The notes under the pieces: model-generated
Seen by the model: the letters and a program-made list of their open reading frames with translations, nothing else
Told to the model about the DNA's origin: nothing
Databases searched by the model: none
Part shown: piece by piece, positions 44,875 through 53,179 of the stretch
Layout: each line of letters begins with the position of its first letter
Position numbering within the stretch: position 1 is the stretch's first letter
Position numbers and translations under genes: made by a program
Assembly (NCBI RefSeq): GCF_003751445.1
Contig: NZ_RJUU01000002.1
Span: 558,001-622,000 of the forward strand
Length of the DNA stretch: 64,000 nt
DNA from: Streptomyces sp. 840.1
GTDB lineage: Bacteria; Actinomycetota; Actinomycetes; Streptomycetales; Streptomycetaceae
Direction of reading: 5' to 3'

Positions 44875-46472
44875 GCGCCGGTCCTCCGTGAGGTCTCGGG
44901 GGCGTCCGGGAGGTCGGGGGTGCCGGGGGTGGCCTGGGTGCGGGCACGGGTGAAATAGGGCGACCGGCGGTGCCAGCGGGCCCACGCGGCGGCCAGCAGG
45001 CCGGAGCCGATCATCAGTACCGGGACGAGCAGCGCGAACCAGCCGTTGTCCGCGGAGACCTCGAAATGATCGGTGGAGGTGTAGAAGGTCCAGGTGAGGT
45101 AGGCGCCGGTGGCGAGCAGCACCAGGGCGCCCAGCGCCGGCCCGACGACCGCGCGCAGCGACTCCAGGGGCGAGGTGCGCAGCAGGTGGCGGAAGCGCAC
45201 CGCGGCGGCCGTGGCGGTGAGGGCGTAGTAGAGGGCGACGACGATGCCGATCGCGTTGACGGCGGCGAAGATCAGGTCATTGACGGTGGGGATGACCAGT
45301 GACATCGCGGCGAGGAGCAGCGCGATCGCGGTGATCAGCAGGGTCCCGGCGGCGGGGGTCCCGTGCCTGGGGTGCAGGCGCGTCCAGACGGGGCCGAGGA
45401 CGCCGTCGCGGCCCATCGCGTACATCCCGCGTGCGGTGGGGATGACCGAGGCCTGGAGCGAGGCCACCGCGGAGAACATGAGAGCGATGAGCGGCAGCGC
45501 GGCAAGTGGCTGCTCGGCGAGCTTCGTGCCGAAGTAGGCGAGCCCCTGCGCGCCGTTGTCGGCCAGTTCGCCCAGCGGCAGGACCCGCTGGAAGGCGGTG
45601 CCGGCCAGCAGGAAGAGCAGCAGCATGACGACCAGGGCGATGAACCCGCCGCGGGAGGCGTCGCGCGGGTCGCCGACCTCCTCGCCGACGCTGAAGACCG
45701 ACTCGAAGCCCCAGTAGCAGAAGACCGCGAGCATCATGCCCTGGGCGAGGGCCTCGGCCGAGGGGAGGTCGAACGGGTTGTACCAGGAGAGCGAGAAGGG
45801 CTGGTCCCCGGCGAACAGACCGTAGACGCAGAAGGCGATCAGCACGCCGTACTCGAAGACCAGCAGGTACTTCTGGAGACGCGCGGCGACGTCGAGACCG
45901 CGCACCGCCACCAGCGAGGCGGCGAGCAGTACGACCATCCCGAGGAGCGTGGACTGCAGGGTCGAGTCCGGGTCGAGCGAGAGGCCCGCCACGCTGTGGA
46001 CGGTGGCCTGGCGCAGGAGCTGGATGACCGCCGAACCGGTCACCGTCGTCGTGTACGCCATGAACACGACGGTGCCGACGACGTTGACCCATCCGGTCAG
46101 GAACCCCAGCCAGGGGCTGAAGATCCCGCCGACCCACTTGTAGCTGCTGCCGGCGTTGGGGTCGACGCGGTTGAGCCGCCCGTACCCGCCGGCTATGCCG
46201 AGTACGGGCAGGAAGGCCAGCAGCATGATCGCCGGCAGGTGCAGGCCGACGATGCCCGCCATCAGACCGAGTCCGATGCCGATACTGCTGGTCGCCGCCG
46301 TGCTCGAAGCGGCGAGGACGACGCCGTCCACGACGCCTATGGACTTCCGCATCGCGGTCCGGGGCGCATTGGCGCCACCGCCCGGCCCGGGGTTCGCTCT
46401 GTTCACTGCTGCTGCCAACGGATCGTCGCCTTGCCTGGGGAAGGGAGCTGGAGAGCCTGGATGGCGAGTCAT
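44871..46472 (-). CDS. APC family amino acid permease
   Basis: A 533-residue membrane transporter with 12 or more hydrophobic segments. SIGVVDGVVLAASSTAATSS, GSSYKWVGGIFSPWLGFLTG then WVNVVGTVVF, FCYWGFESVFSVGEEVGDPR and PTARGMYAMGRDGVLGP are characteristic of the amino acid-polyamine-organocation superfamily. It imports an amino acid or polyamine. ATG at 46472 is used; a GTG at 46493 is equally in frame and nearer GAAGGAG. Divergent from a TetR gene, and first in an operon with a broken amidase gene and an amidohydrolase. Confidence 0.85.
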   Translation of the reverse strand: MTRHPGSPAPFPRQGDDPLAAAVNRANPGPGGGANAPRTAMRKSIGVVDGVVLAASSTAATSSIGIGLGLMAGIVGLHLPAIMLLAFLPVLGIAGGYGRLNRVDPNAGSSYKWVGGIFSPWLGFLTGWVNVVGTVVFMAYTTTVTGSAVIQLLRQATVHSVAGLSLDPDSTLQSTLLGMVVLLAASLVAVRGLDVAARLQKYLLVFEYGVLIAFCVYGLFAGDQPFSLSWYNPFDLPSAEALAQGMMLAVFCYWGFESVFSVGEEVGDPRDASRGGFIALVVMLLLFLLAGTAFQRVLPLGELADNGAQGLAYFGTKLAEQPLAALPLIALMFSAVASLQASVIPTARGMYAMGRDGVLGPVWTRLHPRHGTPAAGTLLITAIALLLAAMSLVIPTVNDLIFAAVNAIGIVVALYYALTATAAAVRFRHLLRTSPLESLRAVVGPALGALVLLATGAYLTWTFYTSTDHFEVSADNGWFALLVPVLMIGSGLLAAAWARWHRRSPYFTRARTQATPGTPDLPDAPETSRRTGA

Positions 46473-46488
46473 GAAACCCGCCGTCTCC

Positions 46489-46517
46489 TTCACAGGTCAA
46501 TGGTGTTGTCATAAGCT
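46489..46517 (+). promoter_or_regulatory. Promoter of the TetR gene
   Basis: TTCACA (46489-46494), 17-base spacer, TAAGCT (46512-46517). The -10 ends six bases before the TetR ATG, so the transcript is probably leaderless. The divergent permease start lies at its left end, so repressor binding here could control both genes. Confidence 0.5.
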
Positions 46518-46523
46518 CGGGCC

Positions 46524-47240
46524 ATGGTTGAACGGGTGGTTCCCGAGCCGCAGCGGCGGCGCAGACGGCCGACGAAGCAGGGCACCGTGCTGTCCGAACA
46601 GGTCATCGTGGAGACGGCGCTGCGTCTGGTCGGGCAGCACGGCGCGGACGCGCTGACGGTCCGCCGGCTGGGCGGGGCGCTGGGCGCCGACCCCAGCGCG
46701 CTCTACCGGTACTTCCGTGACACCGACGACCTGTTGCTGGCGGTCGCCGACGAGCTCATCGGCCGGTCGCAGCTCGGCTGGAGTCCCACCGGTGAGTGGC
46801 GCTTCGACCTGTGCGAACTCGGTCTGCGCATCCACGCCTCGTACCAGGCGCATCCGCAGGCAGCGCTGCTGGCCGCGCACCGGACGACCGGGCGGGACAA
46901 CGAGCTGCGGGCCGTGGAGAGGATCCTCGGCGTGCTGCGCTCGGCGGGCTTCGGCGACCGGGAGGCGGTCCGGATCTACCACGCATTCGTGGACCAGGCG
47001 CTCGCCTTCGCGGCCCTGGACGCGGCCGCGCTCGCACTGCCGGCGCCCGCGCAGGCGGCCGACCTCCAGGTGTGGCAGGAGCGCTACGGCCGAGTCGACG
47101 CGGCCTCGTACCCGCACATCGCCGCCACCGTGCGCCTGCTGGCCCACGAGATGAGGTTCAGCGGCTATCCGTTCGCTCTGGAGCTGCTGCTCGACGCGGT
47201 CGAGGCCAGGCTGCCCGCGGCCGGCGGGAAGACCGGCTGA
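46524..47240 (+). CDS. TetR/AcrR family regulator
   Basis: A 238-residue regulator. An arginine-rich tail (PQRRRRRPTKQG) precedes the TetR helix-turn-helix (VIVETALRLVGQHGADALTV then RRLGGALGADPSALYRYFRD). The C-terminal ligand domain has TGRDNELRAVERILGVLRSA. It is divergent from the APC permease, 52 bases away, and most likely represses that operon until its substrate is present. No Shine-Dalgarno; leaderless start at ATG 46524 proposed from the promoter spacing. Confidence 0.87.
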   Translation: MVERVVPEPQRRRRRPTKQGTVLSEQVIVETALRLVGQHGADALTVRRLGGALGADPSALYRYFRDTDDLLLAVADELIGRSQLGWSPTGEWRFDLCELGLRIHASYQAHPQAALLAAHRTTGRDNELRAVERILGVLRSAGFGDREAVRIYHAFVDQALAFAALDAAALALPAPAQAADLQVWQERYGRVDAASYPHIAATVRLLAHEMRFSGYPFALELLLDAVEARLPAAGGKTG

Positions 47241-47274
47241 GCCCGGATCGGACGCCCCCGAGGACCCAACCGCC

Positions 47275-47292
47275 GCCCCGCCCGAGCGGGGC
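47275..47292 (+). terminator. Short GC hairpin after the TetR gene
   Basis: GCCCCG (47275-47280) and CGGGGC (47287-47292) form a small stem between the TetR gene and the converging hypothetical gene. Only moderate support as a terminator. Confidence 0.4.
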
Positions 47293-47313
47293 TGCCGTCA
47301 CCGCCCGCGGTCC

Positions 47314-47556
47314 CTATCCCTTGTCCTGCCGCCCGACGGGGGAGTCCTCGCCGACGGCGTCACGGAGTCGCTCGATGGCGTGCCTGAGCTCGTCGAAGGC
47401 CCGCTGTTCCTCCCGGGGCGTGACCCGGGAGGCCGGCAGGATGCTGTCGCGCGTCCCGTGGGCGCGGGCATAGGCGTCGAAGCAGGCGAGCACCTGCTCG
47501 ATCGCTGACTCCTGCGGTATGGAAGGGGGCGGCGCGGAGGGGCGTTGCGGGGACAT
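47314..47556 (-). CDS. Small hypothetical protein (80 aa)
   Basis: Not recognised by name. The 80-residue product reads like a real helical protein: ESAIEQVLACFDAYARAHGT and EEQRAFDELRHAIERLRDAV are amphipathic helices with low arginine bias. The N terminus (MSPQRPSAPPPS) is disordered. The ATG at 47556 has only a weak GAGAG upstream, so the start is uncertain. It sits alone between the TetR gene and a 440-base spacer. Confidence 0.5.
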   Translation of the reverse strand: MSPQRPSAPPPSIPQESAIEQVLACFDAYARAHGTRDSILPASRVTPREEQRAFDELRHAIERLRDAVGEDSPVGRQDKG

Positions 47557-47996
47557 CTCTGAACTCTCATCCGGTCGGAAGCCGCCGGGCGGACCGAAGA
47601 GGGCGCCCGGAGGGCGCCGAGAACCCGGCTCGAACGGCACGCGGGGCGTGGCTCTGTCGACGACGAGTCGCACGCCGGACCGGCGGACCCGACGGGCAAG
47701 AAGCACGGCAGGCCTTTCCGGGCGCACGACTGTTACGCCGCCGACCAGGCTTCCCGGCACACCACCCGCTCCTCAGCAATGAGAATGAGACGAGATGCGG
47801 CCATGCTATCCGCCTCGGTGCCCCGACCGACCACGCGAGTCCCGTGGTGCGCACACTCCTCGCCGGCCGTCCCCGGTCACGGTGCGCACTTCTCACACCG
47901 GGGGCCGGCATGGACAGCACGGCTGAGGACTCGGCCCGGGGCTTCGCGAACCCGGGCCACCGTCGGCGTATCCGGCCCGCACAGTGGCGACCGGAG
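47557..47996. other. 440-bp spacer with no gene seen
   Basis: No open frame here has protein-like sequence. GGCGCC-CGGAG-GGCGCC forms a short stem near 47619-47638. The stretch around 47775-47810 (CAATGAGAATGAGACGAGATG) is purine-rich and less GC than its surroundings and may hold a promoter, but I cannot assign one. Confidence 0.3.
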
Positions 47997-48224
47997 TCAG
48001 TCGACCACTGCGGAATCGTCCTCGGTCCGTGCTCCCGGCAGCCGGTAGCGAGCGGCTATCAACGCCGCGTCCACGTCCTGTGTCCCCGTCGACAGGCAGA
48101 GCGAGTAGGCCAGGTCGTCCATGCGCTGACGTGCTGCCGCGCCGCCCTCCTCGCCCTGCAGCACCTTGAGTGCCTCGTACTCCTTGACCAGGCCCGACAA
48201 CACAACAGGGTGAGCCAGCAGCAC
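47997..48224 (-). CDS. DUF5133 family protein
   Basis: A 75-residue protein. VLLAHPVVLSGLVKEYEALK, ARQRMDDLAYSLCLSTGT and DVDAALIAARYRLPGAR follow the Streptomyces DUF5133 family. The GTG at 48224 lies eight bases from GGAG, and the family begins with LLAHP, which together fix the start. Cytoplasmic; function unknown. Members often occur next to antibiotic-related or small stress genes; here the neighbour is an LPFR-motif small protein on the opposite strand. Confidence 0.8.
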   Translation of the reverse strand: MLLAHPVVLSGLVKEYEALKVLQGEEGGAAARQRMDDLAYSLCLSTGTQDVDAALIAARYRLPGARTEDDSAVVD

Positions 48225-48442
48225 GACGGTTCTCCTCGCCTCGCACGACACGTTTCTACGTGCAACGGCTGCCCGCAGATCAGTCCGGCATGCACGAGCC
48301 GGCCGGCGAGGACCGCCCTCCCGCAATCCCGGCCCGTGGACACAACGCGTTTGCTCCTGCATCGAGGGGGAACGGGCCTCAGTGAGAGAGCGCATCGCGG
48401 CTTACGCCGGTGCCGCTGTGACACCGACAAGGGAGGAAACAC

Positions 48443-48571
48443 ATGCTGAAGGCGATCGCGGATGTCTTCCGGTCCATCGGCGGGGCTGTCGCCACCGTTG
48501 TGACCTTGCCCTTCCGTGCCGTCGCACGACTGTTCGGTGGAGCCTCCGACACTGCTCACGGTCACCACTGA
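48443..48571 (+). CDS. LPFR-motif small protein (42 aa)
   Basis: MLKAIADVFRSIGGAVATVV then TLPFRAVARLFGGASDTAHG and a His-His end. GGGAGGAAACAC precedes the ATG at 48443, an excellent ribosome binding site. The string VTLPFRALARLFGG is the mark of the LPFR small-protein family of Streptomyces, which have one hydrophobic or amphipathic helix and unknown function. Too short for usual gene calling. A strong terminator follows 18 bases after the stop, so it is an independent unit. Confidence 0.8.
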   Translation: MLKAIADVFRSIGGAVATVVTLPFRAVARLFGGASDTAHGHH

Positions 48572-48588
48572 ACAGCCCCCCCACACCC

Positions 48589-48625
48589 AGCCCCGGCCGA
48601 CTCGTCGAGAGCGGCCGGGGCTTCC
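48589..48625 (+). terminator. Terminator of the LPFR small-protein gene
   Basis: AGCCCCGGCCG (48589-48599) pairs perfectly with CGGCCGGGGCT (48612-48622), followed by TCCT. It lies directly after the 42-codon gene. Confidence 0.75.
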
Positions 48626-48800
48626 TGTATGCAACAGCCCACTGCTGTGCCCCCTCGACGAGGCCGGTCCTCACGCATGGGGGAGTCACCGCCGGGCCGC
48701 GCCGCTCGCTGCGTGGCGCGCGCATCGGCCGGCACGTCATTGACGGTCTCTTGACCAGGCGGGGCGGCATGGAGGCGGGCTGCCGGGTTAGCAGCTGTGA

Positions 48801-50384
48801 GTGACACGTATCGGATCGGTTCTCCTCATCCTGGCCGCGGGGCTCGCCTCGGCCGCCGCCGCGGCGCTGGTTTCGCCGTGGTGGTGGTGCGCCGCTGTTC
48901 CGCTCGTCCTGCTGGGCCTGCTGGGCGCATGGGATCTGCTGCAGCGCCGGCACACGGTGCTGCGCAACTATCCCGTGGTCGGGCACGCGCGCTTCCTTCT
49001 GGAGAAGATCCGCCCCGAGCTCCAGCAGTACTTCGTCGAGCGGAACTTCGATGGCCGCCCCTTCGACCGGGACGTCCGCAGCATCGTGTACGAGCGGGCG
49101 AAGGGCACCGACGCCGAGCAGCCGTTCGGCACGGAACGGGATGTCTATCTGCCCGGATACGAGTTCCTGATCCCGTCCATGGCACCCGCCCGGGTGCCGC
49201 ACGAGCCGCCTCGGGTGCGGATCGGCGGGCCGGACTGCGCCCGCCCGTACGACATGGCTCTGCTGAACGTGTCGGCCATGAGCTTCGGCGCCCTGTCCTC
49301 CAACGCGCTCCTCGCCCTCAACGGGGGCGCCGCCGCCGGGGGCTTCGCCCAGGACACCGGTGAGGGCGGCCTGTCGGAGTACCACCTGCGCCCCGGCGGC
49401 GACCTCGTCTGGGAGATCGGCACCGGGTACTTCGGCTGCCGTACGCAGGACGGCGGCTTCGACCCCCGGCAGTTCGCCGACAAGGCCGCGCACGAGAACG
49501 TGAAGTGCGTGTCGCTCAAGCTCTCCCAGGGCGCCAAGCCCGGCATCGGCGGTGTCCTGCCCGGCCCGAAGGTCAATGCGGAGATCGCGCGGGTACGCGG
49601 CGTGCCGGAAGGGCGGACGGTGATCTCACCCCCGTACCACCGGGTGTTCTCCACCCCTCGCGAGCTGGTCCGCTTCCTCGCCACGATGCGCGAGCTGTCC
49701 GGAGGGAAGCCGACCGGCTTCAAGATCTGCCCGGGTTCGCGCCGTCAGTTCCTCGCCGTGTGCAAGGCGATGCTGGAGGAGGGCACGACTCCGGACTTCA
49801 TCGTCGTGGACGGTGCCGAGGGCGGTACGGGCGCCGCGCCGCTGGAGTTCGCCGACCACGTCGGCACCCCCCTCACCGAAGGACTGCTCACCGTGCACAA
49901 CGCCCTCGTCGGCGCCGGGCTGCGTGAGCGGATCAGGATCGGGGCGAGCGGCAAGATCGCCACCGGTACCGATCTGGTCAAACGCCTGCTGCAGGGCGCC
50001 GACTACGGCAACGCGGCCCGGTCGATGATGTTCGCGGTGGGCTGTATCCAGGCGCAGCGATGTCACACCAACACCTGCCCCACCGGTGTCACCACCCAGG
50101 ACCCCCGGCGTGCCCGCGCCCTCCACGTCGGCGACAAGACCCTGCGCGTACAGCGCTTCCAAAAGGCGACCGTGTCCAGCGCTCTGCAGATCATGGCGTC
50201 CATGGGCGTCACCGACCCCGCACAGCTGCGCCCCCACATGCTCCACCGGCGCATCGACCCGTACACCGAACGCTCCTACGAGGAGCTCTACGAATGGCTT
50301 GAGCCCGAGCAGCTGCTCGCCGGGCCGCCCGCGTCCTGGGCGGCCGACTGGAGGGCGGCCGATCCCGACCGCTTCACCGTGTGA
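48801..50384 (+). CDS. FMN-binding glutamate-synthase-like protein with N-terminal membrane segments
   Basis: A 527-residue protein. Two hydrophobic segments (VLLILAAGLASAAAAALV and CAAVPLVLLGLLGA) anchor it; the rest is the FMN TIM barrel of the glutamate synthase large chain (MSFGALSSNALLALNGGAAA, GVLPGPKVNAEIARVRG, VDGAEGGTGAAPLEF, RIRIGASGKIATGTD). The iron-sulfur motif CIQAQRCHTNTC is intact. It lacks the glutaminase domain, so it is not a complete GOGAT; similar proteins oxidise unknown substrates at the membrane. GTG start without a clear Shine-Dalgarno. Thirteen bases separate it from the pyruvate-oxidase-like gene, so the two form an operon. Confidence 0.85.
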   Translation: MTRIGSVLLILAAGLASAAAAALVSPWWWCAAVPLVLLGLLGAWDLLQRRHTVLRNYPVVGHARFLLEKIRPELQQYFVERNFDGRPFDRDVRSIVYERAKGTDAEQPFGTERDVYLPGYEFLIPSMAPARVPHEPPRVRIGGPDCARPYDMALLNVSAMSFGALSSNALLALNGGAAAGGFAQDTGEGGLSEYHLRPGGDLVWEIGTGYFGCRTQDGGFDPRQFADKAAHENVKCVSLKLSQGAKPGIGGVLPGPKVNAEIARVRGVPEGRTVISPPYHRVFSTPRELVRFLATMRELSGGKPTGFKICPGSRRQFLAVCKAMLEEGTTPDFIVVDGAEGGTGAAPLEFADHVGTPLTEGLLTVHNALVGAGLRERIRIGASGKIATGTDLVKRLLQGADYGNAARSMMFAVGCIQAQRCHTNTCPTGVTTQDPRRARALHVGDKTLRVQRFQKATVSSALQIMASMGVTDPAQLRPHMLHRRIDPYTERSYEELYEWLEPEQLLAGPPASWAADWRAADPDRFTV

Positions 50385-50397
50385 TCTGGAGGATTCC

Positions 50398-52161
50398 ATG
50401 GCACGAACCGTTTCCCGCACCATCGTCGATGCCCTGAGCGAGCTGGGCGTACGCCAGGTCTTCGGCGTCGTCGGCGACGCACTCAACCCGCTGACCGACG
50501 CCATCCGCACCACCGAGGACATCGAGTGGGTGGGCTGCCGGCACGAGGAGGCCGCAGCGTTCGCGGCGAGCGCCCAGTCGCAGCTCGGCGACACCCTCGG
50601 GGTGTGCATGGGCACCGTCGGCCCAGGCTCCGTGCACCTGCTCAACGGGCTGTACGACGCCGCCAAGAGCCGCACCCCGGTTCTGGCGATCATGGGCCAG
50701 GTGCCGCTCGCCGATCTCGGCAGCGACACCTTCCAGGAAATCGACAACGACGCCCTCTTCAGCGACGTAGCGGTCTTCCACGCCACCATCACCTCCCCGG
50801 ACCAGCTGCCGCAGCTGCTGGAGACGGCCGTGCGCAACGCGCTGGGCCGCAAGGGCGTCGCCGTCCTCAGCGTGCCGGGCGATCTCGGCGACCAGGAGCT
50901 CGGCACGGACCGGCCGGCCCGCTTCTCGCTGAGCACACCCGTGAGCCGTCCGGAGGAGTCGGCCGTGCGCCGCGCCGCGGAGCTGCTCGACGGCGCGGAA
51001 CGGATCACGCTGCTCGTCGGACGGGGCGCCCGCGCCGCGCGCGAGGACGTGCTGGCCCTCGCCGAACGCCTGGCCGCGCCCATGGTGCTCACCCTCAAGG
51101 CCAAGGAGGGCTTCGAGGGCGAGGGCAACGCCTTCCAGGTGGGCCAGACCGGGCTGATCGGCAACCCCGCCGCGGCCTCGGCGCTGCACGACGCGGACAC
51201 CCTCCTGATGCTGGGCACCGACTTTCCCTACCGGGACTGGTATCCCGAGGGCCGGACGGTGATCCAGGTGGACACCGAGGCCGCGCACATCGGACGCCGG
51301 GTCCCGGTCGAGGTCGGGCTCGTCGGCGATACCGGTGCCACGGTCCGCGACCTGCTCACCCATCTCGGCGCCGCACCGCCCGGTGCCGGGGGTGCCCGCG
51401 ACCGCTCGCACCTGGAGGAAGCGCGCAAGAGCTTCGAGCAGTGGCGTACCGGGCAGGCCCGGCTCGCGGACCCGGCACACGACAAGGGCCTGGTCGGGCG
51501 GCTCCGCTCGGCGCTGGACAACCGCTCGCACGACATCCGCCCGGAGGCGCTGGCCGCGGTGGTGGACCGGCTCGCCGCCGACGACGCCGTGTTCACCTCC
51601 GACACGGGGATGGCGACGGTCTGGCTCTCGCGGTTCGTCGAGATGCGCGGTGACCGGCGGCTGATCGGCTCGTTCAACCTCGGCTCGATGGCCAACGCCA
51701 TGCCCCACGCCCTCGGCGCGCAGTGCCTGGACCGGGACCGTCAGGTCGTGGCCTTCTGCGGCGACGGCGGGCTGAGCATGCTCCTCGGCGACCTCATGAC
51801 GCTGAAGACCAGCCGGCTCCCCGTCAAGCTGGTCGTCTTCGACAACCGCCGCCTGGGCATGGTGAAACTGGAGCAGGAACAGGCCGGGCTGCCGGAGTTC
51901 GGCACGGTCCTCGACAATCCGGACTTCGCCGCCGTCGCCACGGCCCTCGGCCTCACCGGCATTCGCGTGACGGATCCGGCCGACCTGGAGGAGTCCGTAC
52001 GGCGCGCGTTCAGCACCCCGGGCCCGGTCCTGCTCGACGTGCTCACCAACCCGGACGAGATCGCTGTCCCGGCCAAGCCGACCGTCGAGCAGGGCTGGGG
52101 CTTCGCGGTGGCCAAGATGAAGGAGGTCATCCGCAGCCAGGGCGACCGGGACGGACGGTGA
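50398..52161 (+). CDS. Thiamine diphosphate enzyme, pyruvate oxidase/dehydrogenase (PoxB) type
   Basis: A 587-residue ThDP/FAD-type protein. N-terminal Pyr domain with catalytic glutamate (GCRHEEAAAFAASA), central domain (VGRGARAAREDVLALAERLA), C-terminal PP domain with the ThDP motif GDGGLSMLLGDLMTLKTSRL ending VVFDN. The sequence FGVVGDALNPLTDAIR at the start is typical of Streptomyces pyruvate dehydrogenase (quinone) annotations. It probably decarboxylates pyruvate to acetate with electrons to quinone. TGGAGG lies ahead of the ATG at 50398. It follows the FMN glutamate-synthase-like gene closely, suggesting a shared redox role. Confidence 0.87.
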   Translation: MARTVSRTIVDALSELGVRQVFGVVGDALNPLTDAIRTTEDIEWVGCRHEEAAAFAASAQSQLGDTLGVCMGTVGPGSVHLLNGLYDAAKSRTPVLAIMGQVPLADLGSDTFQEIDNDALFSDVAVFHATITSPDQLPQLLETAVRNALGRKGVAVLSVPGDLGDQELGTDRPARFSLSTPVSRPEESAVRRAAELLDGAERITLLVGRGARAAREDVLALAERLAAPMVLTLKAKEGFEGEGNAFQVGQTGLIGNPAAASALHDADTLLMLGTDFPYRDWYPEGRTVIQVDTEAAHIGRRVPVEVGLVGDTGATVRDLLTHLGAAPPGAGGARDRSHLEEARKSFEQWRTGQARLADPAHDKGLVGRLRSALDNRSHDIRPEALAAVVDRLAADDAVFTSDTGMATVWLSRFVEMRGDRRLIGSFNLGSMANAMPHALGAQCLDRDRQVVAFCGDGGLSMLLGDLMTLKTSRLPVKLVVFDNRRLGMVKLEQEQAGLPEFGTVLDNPDFAAVATALGLTGIRVTDPADLEESVRRAFSTPGPVLLDVLTNPDEIAVPAKPTVEQGWGFAVAKMKEVIRSQGDRDGR

Positions 52162-52228
52162 CCCCGCGTCCGCGCCGCGAGCTCCTCGGCCCGCTGCCGG
52201 CCGCCCGACGGCGCCTCCTGGCCGTTCC

Positions 52229-52312
52229 GGCGCCTGCGCACCGCGGCGGTCGCACCGGCAGCAGCGGAGCTACGCGTTCCCACAGGTCATCAGGCACAAG
52301 GCCGGCAGACAC
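52229..52312 (-). pseudogene. N-terminal relic of an IS5-family transposase
   Basis: From GTG 52312 the minus strand reads SAGLVPDDLWERVAPLLPVR then PP, the usual N terminus of IS5-group transposases in Streptomyces (LVPDDLWERVAPLLP). After about 23 residues the frame turns into low-complexity arginine-rich sequence and stops; the DDE domain is gone. Near it, MLKRSVAFLKEMGEEG (52369 on) resembles the end of an IS3 OrfA but is too short to rely on. The relic marks the left edge of the efflux/resistance island. Confidence 0.6.
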
Positions 52313-52440
52313 CCGCCAAATCCTGCCGACACAACACCCAACTGCCCAGCCCCCACACCGATCCCATGCTGAAACGATCAGTGGCGTTCCTGAAGGAGAT
52401 GGGCGAGGAAGGGAGCCACGGTCCGGGAACTGGCGGCTGA

Positions 52441-53127
52441 CTACTTCGCGCGCGGGGTGTGTGCGATGCCGTTGACGAGGGACTGAAGGATCCAGGTGCG
52501 CCGCGCGGCCGGTGGGCCTGAGATCAGCTCCGCACGGAGCGCGGCGACATGCGGGTGCCGGGTGGGTGAGGCTTGGCGCAGGGATTCGTGCACGGTGTTC
52601 CAGTCGTCCTCGGCCCCGGCGGACTGTGCGCGGGCGGAGTGCTCGGCTGCGGTGGCGGTGGCGGCCTGCAGCAGTGCGTCGACTCCCCAGGCAGCCTGGC
52701 CGTCCGGCACGCCGCCTTCGGCCAGCAGCGCGAGCAACGCCTCTACCAGGTCAAAGTAGTGGGGGCCGGCCGGGCGGGCGATCAGGGCCGACTGGGCCAG
52801 GCTGGGGTTCGCGTAGAGCACCTTGATGTACGAGGTGAGCACAGCATCGATGCGTTCACGCCAGTCACAGGTGGCCGCGACCGGGCTCAGATCGACCTCG
52901 CCGAGGAGCTCTTCGAGGATCGCCGCGTGCAGTTCGGCGGTGTTGGCCACGTACACATACAGCGATGCCGGTCCGGTGTCGAGCTCCTGGGCCAGACGGC
53001 GCATGGTGACCCGCTGCAGGCCCTCGGCCTCCATGAGTCGCACTGCGGTGGTGATGATGCCGTGGCGGGTGAGTGCCGGCTTGGCGGGGCGCTCCCGGCG
53101 GCTGCGCGGCTGTGGGTTGGTCGTCAT
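52441..53127 (-). CDS. TetR/AcrR family regulator
   Basis: A 228-residue TetR regulator. Helix-turn-helix: GIITTAVRLMEAEGLQRVTM then RRLAQELDTGPASLYVYVAN. The long C-terminal domain (LVEALLALLAEGGVPDGQAA, WGVDALLQAATATAAEHSA) is of the TetR_C type found in drug-efflux regulators. A four-half-site operator lies 14 bases upstream of its ATG, and the same site lies upstream of the MFS gene at 54054, so this protein is the best candidate for binding both. It ends without an obvious terminator, next to a transposase relic. Confidence 0.87.
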   Translation of the reverse strand: MTTNPQPRSRRERPAKPALTRHGIITTAVRLMEAEGLQRVTMRRLAQELDTGPASLYVYVANTAELHAAILEELLGEVDLSPVAATCDWRERIDAVLTSYIKVLYANPSLAQSALIARPAGPHYFDLVEALLALLAEGGVPDGQAAWGVDALLQAATATAAEHSARAQSAGAEDDWNTVHESLRQASPTRHPHVAALRAELISGPPAARRTWILQSLVNGIAHTPRAK

Positions 53128-53140
53128 GGCCCCAGCGTAG

Positions 53141-53167
53141 TGAACGTGTTCGTTGCGAACGAGTTCG
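53141..53167. promoter_or_regulatory. Four-half-site TetR operator, copy 1
   Basis: TGAAC-GT-GTTCG-TTG-CGAAC-GA-GTTCG. Pairs of GAAC/GTTC half-sites at fixed spacing. It has the same layout as the site at 53985-54011. Located just upstream of the TetR gene at 52441-53127. Confidence 0.75.
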
Positions 53168-53179
53168 CGCGTGCGCGGG

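Noticed and set aside
52369..52440. IS3 OrfA-like C terminus (MLKRSVAFLKEMGEEG)
   Set aside because: Similarity covers only about 14 residues; too little to call a separate element beyond mentioning it.
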